Below, piece after piece: positions 1-5,829 of a stretch of 5,829 nucleotides of DNA. A program made the position numbers and the translations under genes. Each line of letters begins with the position of its first letter. Position 1 is the stretch's first letter. Under the pieces are notes generated by a model, which worked only from the letters and a program-made list of their open reading frames with translations, had not been told where the DNA came from and did not search any database. Where the stretch lies: NCBI GenBank assembly GCA_934661165.1, contig CAKUJB010000077.1, forward strand, positions 1 through 5,829. The letters are read 5' to 3'. The stretch is from an uncultured Microbacteriaceae bacterium (GTDB lineage: Bacteria > Actinomycetota > Actinomycetes > Actinomycetales > Microbacteriaceae).

Positions 1-1
1 G

Positions 2-952
2 CAGATCATGGTGCTCCACGCGCTCGAGGCCGACGCCGACTACGCCATCCCGACCCCCGTTCCCTTCGCGACGAGGCACGAGGCCTTCTTCCCGCGCGAC
101 CACATCTGGTGGACGGTGAACGGGCAGACGACCCCCGTCATCACGATGCGGCCGGGCGAGGTGCAGCGCTGGCGCATCCTCAACTCCGCCGAGGGCAAGC
201 TCGCCTCGCTCCGGCTCACGGGACACCAGCTCCACCACATCGGCTATGACGGCCTCGCGATCCCCGCGCCGCGGATGGTCCGCGACACCTTCATCGAGCC
301 CGGCGCGCGCGTCGAGGCGCTCGTGAAGGCCCAATACCCCGGCCGCTACGAGCTCGTGCTCACGCCCGCGACGAGCCAGGTGCCGTATCTGCCGGGCTGG
401 GGCCAGGTGCCACGGGAGGAGCAGCCCGTCGGCGAGGACGGCACGGTGTGGCAGGAGGTTATCCCCCGGGTCGTCACTTACGTCGAGGTCGCCGGGGACC
501 CGGTCGACATGGCGCTGCCGATCAGCCTGCCCGCCTACGATCCGCCGCTCAGGCCCATGGTCAAGCGGCGCGAGGTGCGCTACACCGTGCATCGACGCGC
601 CGACCACCAGTTCGAGGCCTTCGGCATCGACGGTCGGCCCTTCGACCCCGAGGACCCGCCCTACCGGATGCGGGTCGGCACCGCGGAGGAGTGGACCGTC
701 GTCAACGACGCCGATGAGGGCTTCGTCCACGTCTTCCACGTGCACGTCAACCCGTTCCTCGTCACCCACGTCAACGGGCAGCGGCTGACGACCCCGGTCT
801 GGCGCGATACCTGGGCGATCGGCCCCCGGCTCGGCGACTCGTTCACCTTCGTCATGAACGTCGAGGACTTCACGGGACGCACCGTTGAGCACTGCCATGT
901 CCTCACGCATGAGGACCTCGGGATGATGGAAGCACTGGAGATCGTGCCATGA
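2..952 (+). CDS. Multicopper oxidase, C-terminal two domains (5' end outside window)
   Basis: This is a copper oxidase of the laccase/CueO/bilirubin oxidase family, which couples one-electron oxidation of a substrate to reduction of O2 to water. The frame is open to the left edge, so the ATG at 8 is probably internal; residues below count from it. A middle cupredoxin domain (about 30-170) is followed by the C-terminal copper domain (about 195-314). The latter has HVFHVHVNPF with H241, H244 and H246, and HCHVLTHEDLGMM with H295, C296, H297, H301 and M306. These match the type 1, 2 and 3 ligands of CueO, with Met as axial ligand. Domain 1, with its two HxH pairs and any signal peptide, lies upstream and is not seen. 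The stop overlaps the next start as ATGA, indicating translational coupling to the FAD oxidase. The family assignment is firm; the substrate (metal, phenol or other) is unknown. Confidence 0.93.
   Translation, partial: QIMVLHALEADADYAIPTPVPFATRHEAFFPRDHIWWTVNGQTTPVITMRPGEVQRWRILNSAEGKLASLRLTGHQLHHIGYDGLAIPAPRMVRDTFIEPGARVEALVKAQYPGRYELVLTPATSQVPYLPGWGQVPREEQPVGEDGTVWQEVIPRVVTYVEVAGDPVDMALPISLPAYDPPLRPMVKRREVRYTVHRRADHQFEAFGIDGRPFDPEDPPYRMRVGTAEEWTVVNDADEGFVHVFHVHVNPFLVTHVNGQRLTTPVWRDTWAIGPRLGDSFTFVMNVEDFTGRTVEHCHVLTHEDLGMMEALEIVP
937..940 (+). promoter_or_regulatory. Ribosome binding site of the FAD oxidase
   Basis: GGAG lies 8 bases before the ATG at 949, inside the end of the multicopper oxidase gene. 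It fixes the start so that the Tat motif falls at residues 7-8, as expected, and it allows independent initiation in addition to ATGA coupling. Confidence 0.6.
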
Positions 953-2466
953 CTGCAGACCTGACCCGGCGCGGGTTCCTCGCCGTCGGCTCGCTCGCCG
1001 CGGCCGGCCTCGTGCTCGCCGCCTGCACCCCGGCCGGCGAGATCGTCGTCACCTCGGCGGCGGCGCTCGCGGACCTCGCGGCGAGACTCCGCGGCCGGGT
1101 GCTGCTGCCGGGGGAGACCGGCTTCACGGACGCGTCGGCCCCGACGAATGGGCGATTCCGCGACACCGTGCCCATGGCCGTCGCCCGCGTCGCCGACGAG
1201 GCCGACGTCATCACCTGCGTGAACTGGGCCCGCGAGCACGGCATGCCCTTCGCGGTGCGCGGCGGCGGGCATTCCTATGCGGGGCTGTCCGCCTCGACCG
1301 GGCTCGTCATCGACCTGTCCCGGATCAACTCGGTCGCCGTCGATCGCGCCGCCTGGCGGATCACGACCGGCGGCGCGGCGACGAACCGCGATGTCTTCAA
1401 CGCGACCGAGCTCGGCGGCGAGTTCCTGCCCGGCGGGACCTGCCTCGGGGTAGGAATGGGCGGGCTCGCGCTCGGCGGCGGCATCGGCTACCACGCGCGC
1501 TGGGCGGGGCTCACGAGCGATCACCTCGTGCGGGCGCGCATGGTGACCGCGCGGGGCGAGGTCGTCGAGGCGAGCGCGCAGGAGCACCCGGACCTGTTCT
1601 GGGCGCTGCGCGGCGGCACGGGCGGCACGTTCGGGGTGTGCACCGAGCTCGAGTTCGACCTCGTCGAGGTGCCGCAGGGCGACGTCGTCTTCTACCGCTT
1701 CGACTGGACGGGTGCCGACGCCGCGCAGCACATGTTCGCCGCCGTCGACGCGCTCGAGCAGGACTCGCCGCCCGAGTTCGTCGCCTCGTGCATGGCGCAG
1801 CCGACGCCGCTCGGCGCCGACGGCGACGGGCGCCAGGCGATGCACGTCATGCTGCGCGGCCAGTTCCTCGGGTCCCGCGACGACTTCATGGGCCTCATCG
1901 ACCCCGTCCTCGCCGGCAACGCCCCGGCGACGCAGTCGATCGTCGAGCAGCCCTGGTGGCCGACGGCGAAGGGGTTCACCTCCGCCGAGGCCGAGCAGCA
2001 CTCCTGGGGCGACATCTCGCGATACACCGACCGGGCGCTGCCGTCGGCGGCGATCGAGCGGCTCGTCGACCTCGTCGCCGAGTGCCCGGAGCGCACCGAG
2101 TCGACGCATGGCGAGCTGTGGATGCTCGGCTGGGTCGGCGGGGCCGTGCTCGACCGGTTCGCCCGGACCGAGACCGCGTATGTCCATCGCGGCATGAAGT
2201 CGATGGTGCGGCCGTCGCCCGTGTGGTCGGATCGCGCGACCGACGACCAGGTGCGCGATCTCGAGGACTGGACCGACGCGGTGCTCGGCGTGCTCGAGCC
2301 GCACACCCCGCGCGAGTCGTACCAGAACTTCCCGAACCGGCGCATCGTCGACTGGCAGGAGCAGTACTACGCGGAGAACCTGCAGCGGCTCATCGAGGTG
2401 AAGACGCAGTGGGACCCGGACAACCTCTTCACCTCGGCGCAGACGATCGCGCCGCGGAGCGCCTAG
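949..2466 (+). CDS. FAD-dependent oxidase, berberine bridge enzyme-like, Tat lipoprotein
   Basis: The product is 505 aa and belongs to the FAD-linked oxidases with an FAD_binding_4 domain and a C-terminal BBE segment. The N-terminus has a twin-arginine motif (TRRGFLAV, R7-R8), a hydrophobic stretch, and LAAC with lipobox Cys26. It is therefore probably exported folded with FAD by Tat and anchored by lipid. The FAD domain (about 60-240) contains RGGGHSYAG with H108 and GGTCLGVGMGG with C165. These are the positions that bind FAD covalently (8-alpha-histidyl and 6-S-cysteinyl) in bicovalent members. The BBE tail (about 458-500) reads YQNFPNR, then QYYAENLQRLIEVK and WDPDNLF. GGAG at 937-940 sits 8 bases before the ATG, which supports this start. 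The family oxidises alcohols, sugars or alkaloid-like compounds and usually passes electrons to O2, giving H2O2, though some members act as dehydrogenases. The substrate cannot be read here. Coupling to the copper oxidase suggests a joint role outside the membrane. Confidence 0.93.
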   Translation: MTADLTRRGFLAVGSLAAAGLVLAACTPAGEIVVTSAAALADLAARLRGRVLLPGETGFTDASAPTNGRFRDTVPMAVARVADEADVITCVNWAREHGMPFAVRGGGHSYAGLSASTGLVIDLSRINSVAVDRAAWRITTGGAATNRDVFNATELGGEFLPGGTCLGVGMGGLALGGGIGYHARWAGLTSDHLVRARMVTARGEVVEASAQEHPDLFWALRGGTGGTFGVCTELEFDLVEVPQGDVVFYRFDWTGADAAQHMFAAVDALEQDSPPEFVASCMAQPTPLGADGDGRQAMHVMLRGQFLGSRDDFMGLIDPVLAGNAPATQSIVEQPWWPTAKGFTSAEAEQHSWGDISRYTDRALPSAAIERLVDLVAECPERTESTHGELWMLGWVGGAVLDRFARTETAYVHRGMKSMVRPSPVWSDRATDDQVRDLEDWTDAVLGVLEPHTPRESYQNFPNRRIVDWQEQYYAENLQRLIEVKTQWDPDNLFTSAQTIAPRSA

Positions 2467-2481
2467 CGCGGGGCGCCGGAG

Positions 2482-2548
2482 GCAGGCACTGTCGGCGAGC
2501 GCAGGCAGTTTCCCCGGAACTCTGCCTGCGCGCTCCTACAGTGCCTGC
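2482..2548. repeat. Long imperfect palindrome in the intergenic gap
   Basis: The left arm 2482-2508 and right arm 2522-2548 pair at 24 of 27 positions around a 13-base loop (2509-2521). Outer (2482-2492/2538-2548) and inner (2499-2508/2522-2531) blocks are perfect; mismatches are at 2493, 2496 and 2498. GCAGGCA occurs at 2482 and 2501 and as its complement TGCCTGC at 2523 and 2542, with the same 19-base step in each arm. A second pairing, 2496-2507 with 2542-2553, is perfect over 12 bases. The element begins 16 bases after the oxidase stop and so may end that transcript. There is no T-run, so it is not a classic intrinsic terminator. It could also be a dispersed palindromic repeat or a protein-binding site. 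The symmetry is certain; the role is open. Confidence 0.85.
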
Positions 2549-2586
2549 GCTCGACGGCGCGCGACGAGCACGCCGCAGACCTCGGC

Positions 2587-2592
2587 TAGGCT
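2587..2592 (+). promoter_or_regulatory. Candidate -10 box for the amino acid dehydrogenase cluster
   Basis: TAGGCT fits the actinobacterial TAnnnT -10 consensus and lies between the palindrome and the gene at 2673. It would give a leader of about 74 bases. No convincing -35 box is seen at 16-18 bases upstream. The rest of the gap, 2554-2586 and 2593-2660, shows nothing I can name. Confidence 0.35.
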
Positions 2593-2662
2593 CGCGGGAG
2601 GGGCATCGCCGCCCCACCGCGATGCGCCCGGCCGAGCCGGCTTCCGCGGCCGACGCCCTCGT

Positions 2663-2668
2663 GAGGAG
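2663..2668 (+). promoter_or_regulatory. Ribosome binding site of the amino acid dehydrogenase
   Basis: GAGGAG is followed by four C and then the ATG at 2673. The spacing is short but usable. It favours the 2673 start over the in-frame ATG at 2622, whose nearest purine run is some 18 bases away. Confidence 0.6.
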
Positions 2669-2672
2669 CCCC

Positions 2673-3734
2673 ATGACCGCGCCCGCAGACCCCACGACCA
2701 CCGCCTGGATCACCGGAGCGCCCGGCTATGCCGACCACGACGCGGTGCACGTGCACCGGCTGCCGACGTCCGGCAAGCTCCTCATCGTCGCCGAGCACCT
2801 CGTCCGCGGGGGCCACGCGATGGGCGGGTGCCGCATTCATCCCTATGCGAGCGAGGCGGCCGCGCTCGAGGACGCGCTGCGGCTGTCCGAGGCGATGACG
2901 AAGAAGATCGTGCTCGCCGGCATCCCGTACGGCGGCGGCAAGGCCGTCGTCATGGCCGACCCGGCGACCGAGAAGGACGAGACGATGCTCCGCGAGGTCG
3001 CCGAGTTCGTCGACCGCCTCGGCGGCAGCTATGTGACCGCGCCCGATGTCGGCCTCACCCCGGCCGACATGGTCGAGCTCCGCCGACACAGTCAGTGGGT
3101 CGTCGGCGTCCACCCCACCGCGTCGTTCTACACCTCGGTCGGCACGGTGTCCGCGATCCGCGCGGTCGCCGAGTGGCAGCTCGGCACCGCCGACCTCACG
3201 GGCGTCCGCGCCGCCGTCCAGGGCCTCGGCAACGTCGGCTACGAGGCCGCCCGCCTCCTCGTCGAGGCCGGCGCCGTCGTCACCGTCGCCGACCCGCGGG
3301 CGGAGGTCACCGCGCAGGCGGCGGCCGAGCTCGGCGTCCGCGTCGTCGCGCCGGAGGAGATCCTCACGGTCGAAACCGACTTCCTCGTGCCGTGCGCGCT
3401 CGGCGGCATCATCAACGCCGACACCGTCGACCGCATCGCCGCGCGCTTCATCGTCGGCGCGGCGAACAACCAGCTCGCCGACCCCGCCCTCTCGGCGCGG
3501 CTGCTCGAGCGCGGGATCCTCCACGCGCCCGACTTCCTCGTGAGCGCCGGCGGCGTCATCGGCGGCGCCGTCGAGCTCGTCGGCTTCGACGAGGCGGAGG
3601 TCCGCGCGCGCTCCGATGCGATCGGCCCCGCCGTCGTCGACGTGCTGCGCCGTGCCGAGGAGCTCGGCCTCGACCCGCTCACCGCGGCCGAGCACGCCGT
3701 CGCGGAGCGGCTCGCCGCCGAGGCCGCCGCATGA
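2673..3734 (+). CDS. Glu/Leu/Phe/Val dehydrogenase family, NAD-type amino acid dehydrogenase
   Basis: The product is 353 aa, close to leucine and phenylalanine dehydrogenases (about 350-370). The family deaminates an L-amino acid to a 2-oxo acid and ammonia with NAD+, reversibly, in the cytoplasm. The N-terminal substrate domain shows MGGCRIHPYAS (50-60) and MTKK...GGGK with K78 and K90, the carboxylate-binding and catalytic lysines. TAPDVG with D125 is the catalytic aspartate; the K-K and K-D spacings (12 and 35) equal those of leucine dehydrogenase. The Rossmann domain has GLGNVG (184-189), then D207 at the end of the second strand, which favours NAD over NADP, and GAANNQ at 262-267. The usual NAGG motif is SAGG here (S291), so leucine may not be the substrate. 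The ATG at 2673 is chosen by its ribosome binding site. The stop overlaps the next start as ATGA. Confidence 0.93.
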   Translation: MTAPADPTTTAWITGAPGYADHDAVHVHRLPTSGKLLIVAEHLVRGGHAMGGCRIHPYASEAAALEDALRLSEAMTKKIVLAGIPYGGGKAVVMADPATEKDETMLREVAEFVDRLGGSYVTAPDVGLTPADMVELRRHSQWVVGVHPTASFYTSVGTVSAIRAVAEWQLGTADLTGVRAAVQGLGNVGYEAARLLVEAGAVVTVADPRAEVTAQAAAELGVRVVAPEEILTVETDFLVPCALGGIINADTVDRIAARFIVGAANNQLADPALSARLLERGILHAPDFLVSAGGVIGGAVELVGFDEAEVRARSDAIGPAVVDVLRRAEELGLDPLTAAEHAVAERLAAEAAA

Positions 3735-5005
3735 GCTCTTCGACCTCGCCCGACGTCATCGTCGTCGGCGCGGGCGTCATCGGCCTCGCGATCGCCGAGT
3801 CGCTCAGCGCCGAGGGTCGCCGGGTGCACGTCCTCGATCGCCGCGACCCGCACCTCGGCGGGGCGTCCGTCGCGAACGCCGGGTGGCTCAACCCGTACAC
3901 GCTCGCCCCGTTGCCCTCGCGAGCCGCCCTCCGGATGGGGCTCACCTCATTCGCGAAGCCCGCCTCGCCGCTGTACATCCGGCCGCGGCCGAGCCTCGGT
4001 CTCGCGGGTTGGCTGCTGCGCTTCGCGGGAGCGACGAATGCGCGGCGCTACGACCGCGGCCGGCAGGCCCTCGTCGCGCTCGGGCACGATGGCGCGCGCC
4101 GCTACCTCGAGCTCGCCGACGACGTCGTCGGGCTGCGCCAGAATGCGGCAGCGAGCCTCAACGTCTTCCGGAGCGAGACCGGCGCGGCGGAGGCGGTCGT
4201 CACCGAGCTCGCGCCGATCGAGGGCGGCGGACCCGTCCCGGAGTACGAGGTCCTCACCGGCCGCGAGGCCCGGGCCGCCGAGCCGCTCCTCACCGACCGG
4301 GTCGGCTCCGCGCTCCGCATCCACGGGGACCTGCAGCTCGAGCCCGACACGATCCTCACCGCGCTCATCGCCGCGATCCGTGCCCGCGGCGGCCGCGTCG
4401 ACCTCGACACCGAGGTGCTCGGGCTGACGCGCACCGGCGACCGGATCACGGGCGTGCGCACTGCGGCGGGGGAGATCACCGCCGACACCGTCGTCGTCGC
4501 GGCGGGGGCCTGGTCGCCCGAGCTCCTGCGGCCGCACGGCGTGCGCCTCCGGATGGAGCCCGGCAAGGGCTACAGCGTCGGGCTCCGGTTCGATGCGACG
4601 CCTCGCGACGTGCTCGCCTTCGCCGCCGAGAAGGTCGGGGCGGTCGCGGACGCCAGGCGGATCCGCCTCGTCGGCACCATGGAGCTGAGCGGGGTCAACG
4701 AGCTCGTCGACCGCCGCCGCGTCGACGCGATCGTCGCCGCCGCGACGCCGTACCTCGCACCGCTCGCCGAGGCCGCCGACCCCGCCGCGCTCATCGGCGA
4801 GATCCGGGTCGGCATGCGCCCGATGTTCGCCGGTGGTTTGCCCGTCATGGACCGCGTCGACGGGCTCGACGGCCTCTGGCTCTCCACCGGCCACGGGATG
4901 ATGGGGGTCACGCTCGCGCTGAGCGCGGCCGCCGCCCTCTGCGCATTCATCGACAGCGGGCAGCGCCCGGCCGTGCTCGAGCCGTTCCGGCTCGCCGGCG
5001 CGTGA
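3731..5005 (+). CDS. FAD-dependent amino acid oxidoreductase, DadA-like (DAO superfamily)
   Basis: The product is 424 aa, near the size of D-amino acid dehydrogenase DadA (about 430). DAO-family flavoenzymes oxidise an amine to an imine, which becomes a 2-oxo acid and ammonia; DadA feeds electrons to the respiratory chain, while related enzymes use O2. The dinucleotide fold is at the N-terminus: GAGVIG (13-18), with D36 binding the ADP ribose. SVANAGWLNP (46-55) followed by SPLYIRP is the pattern of DadA-type proteins. The C-terminal FAD motif includes GMRPM (361-365, R363 likely holding the substrate carboxylate) and STGHGMMGVTLA (385-396). There is no signal peptide. The start is ATGA-coupled to the dehydrogenase, with only a weak GAGG at 3720-3723. 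D-amino acids are the likely substrates, but a secondary or N-methyl amino acid (sarcosine, proline type) cannot be excluded. Confidence 0.9.
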   Translation: MSSSTSPDVIVVGAGVIGLAIAESLSAEGRRVHVLDRRDPHLGGASVANAGWLNPYTLAPLPSRAALRMGLTSFAKPASPLYIRPRPSLGLAGWLLRFAGATNARRYDRGRQALVALGHDGARRYLELADDVVGLRQNAAASLNVFRSETGAAEAVVTELAPIEGGGPVPEYEVLTGREARAAEPLLTDRVGSALRIHGDLQLEPDTILTALIAAIRARGGRVDLDTEVLGLTRTGDRITGVRTAAGEITADTVVVAAGAWSPELLRPHGVRLRMEPGKGYSVGLRFDATPRDVLAFAAEKVGAVADARRIRLVGTMELSGVNELVDRRRVDAIVAAATPYLAPLAEAADPAALIGEIRVGMRPMFAGGLPVMDRVDGLDGLWLSTGHGMMGVTLALSAAAALCAFIDSGQRPAVLEPFRLAGA

Positions 5006-5051
5006 GCCGCACCGCGCATTCCTCCGCAATCATCCATCCGCACTCGCTGAC

Positions 5052-5056
5052 AGGGA
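5052..5056 (+). promoter_or_regulatory. Ribosome binding site of the Rid protein
   Basis: AGGGA is followed by four C and the ATG at 5061, the same layout as before the dehydrogenase at 2673. The 55-base gap from 5006 holds no clear terminator or promoter, so cotranscription with the flavoenzyme gene is likely. Confidence 0.5.
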
Positions 5057-5060
5057 CCCC

Positions 5061-5432
5061 ATGACCGACATCCAGCTCATCCAGCCGGAGCGCCCCGAGC
5101 CGCCGATCGCGACCGCGGCGATCCACGGCGACACCATCTACTGCACGGTCGTGCCCGAGGAGCCGGACGGGACGATCCTGCCGGGGGACATCACGGTGCA
5201 GGCGGAGAAGGCCTTCGCGAATCTCGCGACGCTGCTCGAGTCGCTCGGCTCTTCGCTCGATCGGGTGCTCCACGTCACCGTCTACCTGCCGGACCTCCTC
5301 GACCGGGTCGGCATGACGGAGGTCTGGGAGCGGACCTTCGCGCCCGTCTACCCGGCGCGGGCGACCGTGCAGGTCGGGCTCGCGCATCCGGCGATGCGCA
5401 TCGAGCTCACCGTGATCGCCGCGCGCGGCTGA
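5061..5432 (+). CDS. Rid family protein (YjgF/YER057c/UK114), probable imine/enamine deaminase
   Basis: The product is 123 aa, about the normal size for this small trimeric family. Archetypal RidA hydrolyses reactive 2-imino acids or enamines to 2-oxo acids and ammonia, protecting PLP enzymes. The core SLDRVLHVTVYLPDL (72-86) and the tail PARATVQVGLAHP...RIELTVIA (98-119) are typical. R100 and E115 fall 15 residues apart, as R105 and E120 do in E. coli RidA, so the key Arg is kept. The N-terminal half departs from the archetype: the position of RidA Tyr17 is Ile16, and the SGQ motif is replaced by TVV at 29-31. It may therefore belong to a divergent subfamily with a different substrate range. 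Its place after a flavin-dependent amino acid oxidoreductase, the kind of enzyme that releases imino acids, supports a deaminase role. No symbol is given because ridA itself is not assured. Confidence 0.88.
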   Translation: MTDIQLIQPERPEPPIATAAIHGDTIYCTVVPEEPDGTILPGDITVQAEKAFANLATLLESLGSSLDRVLHVTVYLPDLLDRVGMTEVWERTFAPVYPARATVQVGLAHPAMRIELTVIAARG

Positions 5433-5444
5433 CGGACGTCCCAC

Positions 5445-5450
5445 TAGCCT
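5445..5450 (+). promoter_or_regulatory. Candidate -10 box giving a leaderless mRNA
   Basis: TAGCCT ends 6 bases before the ATG at 5457. In actinobacteria transcription usually begins about 7 bases after the -10 box, which here is the A of the start codon. There is no good Shine-Dalgarno upstream, consistent with leaderless translation. No clear -35 box is seen, since that region lies in the GC-rich end of the Rid gene. Confidence 0.5.
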
Positions 5451-5456
5451 GACACC

Positions 5457-5829
5457 ATGGCGCTGCGCGACGCGATCCTCGCCGTCCTCACGCTCGGCGA
5501 GTGCCACGGCAGTCGGCTCACGGCGGAGATCGGGCAGCGCACCGGCAGCATCGTGAATGCGGGGCAGGTCGCCAAGACCCTCGCGCGGCTGAGCGCCGAC
5601 GGTCTCGTCGCAGCGCTGCCCCGGGACGAGCAGGGCCGCCTCCCGTACGCGCTCACCCCGGCCGGCCGAGCCGCCGCCGAGGCCTGGCTCGCCGGACCCG
5701 CCGTCGATGTCGAGCGACTCCGGCTCGCCGCGAGCCTGCCCGCGGTCGAGCGGGACCGGCTGCTGCGCGAGCAGCGCGCGGCACTCGACCGCGTCATCGC
5801 GCAGGCGCCGCCCGCGAGCGGCCTTGCCG
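5457..5829 (+). CDS. PadR-like winged-helix transcriptional regulator (3' end outside window)
   Basis: An open frame of 124 codons runs off the right edge. Residues 1-75 fit the PadR DNA-binding domain: LRDAILAVLTLGECHGSRL as first helices, IVNAGQVAKTLARLSADGLV (32-51) as the recognition region in the usual PadR form GQVYxTLxRLxxDGLV, and a wing ending YALTPAGR (64-71). The C-terminal part (from about 85) is rich in Leu, Arg, Ala and Glu and is probably the dimerising helix of the family. The ATG at 5457 starts the protein where PadR homologues normally begin; the TAGCCT box just upstream suggests a leaderless mRNA. PadR proteins are mostly repressors of neighbouring genes, often drug- or phenolic-responsive or linked to ABC transporters. 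Its target is not visible and may lie downstream. It follows the Rid gene by 24 bases but appears to have its own promoter. Confidence 0.82.
   Translation, partial: MALRDAILAVLTLGECHGSRLTAEIGQRTGSIVNAGQVAKTLARLSADGLVAALPRDEQGRLPYALTPAGRAAAEAWLAGPAVDVERLRLAASLPAVERDRLLREQRAALDRVIAQAPPASGLA

Noticed and set aside
661..2304. Reverse-strand open frame of 547 codons opposite the FAD oxidase
   Set aside because: Its translation is low-complexity Arg/Ala/Gly/Asp-rich text with no domain, and the opposite strand has a full set of BBE motifs. It is a typical shadow in very GC-rich DNA.
2622..2624. Alternative in-frame ATG start for the dehydrogenase
   Set aside because: It would add 17 residues without family similarity and has no well-spaced ribosome binding site.
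1638..2672. Long upstream extension of the dehydrogenase frame into the FAD oxidase gene
   Set aside because: The extension is Arg/Ala-rich out-of-frame text. The protein aligns with its family only from about 2673, where a GAGGAG site precedes the ATG.
2586..3695. Reverse-strand open frame of 369 codons opposite the amino acid dehydrogenase
   Set aside because: The opposite strand encodes a complete dehydrogenase with catalytic residues at family spacing, and the reverse product resembles no family.
2828..3730. Upstream extension of the flavoenzyme frame
   Set aside because: It is out-of-frame Arg-rich text within the dehydrogenase gene. The FAD-binding fold begins right after the ATG at 3731, which overlaps the preceding stop.
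5001..5025. Possible small hairpin after the flavoenzyme stop (GCGCG with CGCGC)
   Set aside because: The stem is only 4-5 bp, with no T-run, and is expected by chance in such GC-rich sequence.
3947..5029. Reverse-strand open frame of 360 codons opposite the flavoenzyme
   Set aside because: Low-complexity shadow; all recognisable motifs are on the + strand.
5444..5797. Reverse-strand open frame of 117 codons opposite the PadR-like gene
   Set aside because: The + strand frame has the PadR helix-turn-helix and wing motifs; the reverse product is Ser/Arg/Ala-rich with no recognisable fold.

Overview
The window comes from a very high-G+C bacterium. Codons end almost always in C or G (CTC, GTC, GCC, GGC), candidate -10 boxes are TAGGCT and TAGCCT, and one gene looks leaderless. 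Together these point to an actinomycete. Microbacteriaceae is a plausible guess, but nothing here proves the genus. All six recognisable genes are on the + strand; the long reverse-strand open frames are GC-rich shadows.

Region 1 (left edge to 2466) is a pair of oxidases. A multicopper oxidase, cut by the left edge, overlaps by ATGA a berberine-bridge-enzyme-like FAD oxidase that carries a Tat signal and a lipobox. The second enzyme should be a membrane-anchored protein on the outer face, and the first is probably exported too, although its N-terminus is not visible.

Region 2 (2467 to 2672) is intergenic. It holds a strong 27-bp imperfect palindrome built from four copies of GCAGGCA in mirror arrangement, then a candidate -10 box, a short leader and a ribosome binding site.

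Region 3 (2673 to 5432) is an amino-acid deamination cluster. It encodes a Glu/Leu/Phe/Val-dehydrogenase-family enzyme (NAD type, catalytic Lys and Asp present), a DadA-like FAD amino acid oxidoreductase overlapping it by ATGA, and, 55 bases on, a Rid (YjgF/UK114) protein with the key Arg of imine deaminases. The inferred logic is that the two oxidoreductases take L- and D- (or secondary) amino acids to 2-oxo acids, while the Rid protein hydrolyses the reactive imine the flavoenzyme releases.

Region 4 (5445 to the right edge) is the start of a PadR-like winged-helix regulator. Its -10 box lies so close to the ATG that it is probably translated from a leaderless mRNA. The window ends before its stop codon.

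Most of the content belongs to known families. The less ordinary points are the palindrome, the multicopper oxidase/FAD-lipoprotein coupling, and sequence departures in the dehydrogenase and the Rid protein. I found no RNA genes, CRISPR arrays, insertion sequences or phage genes.
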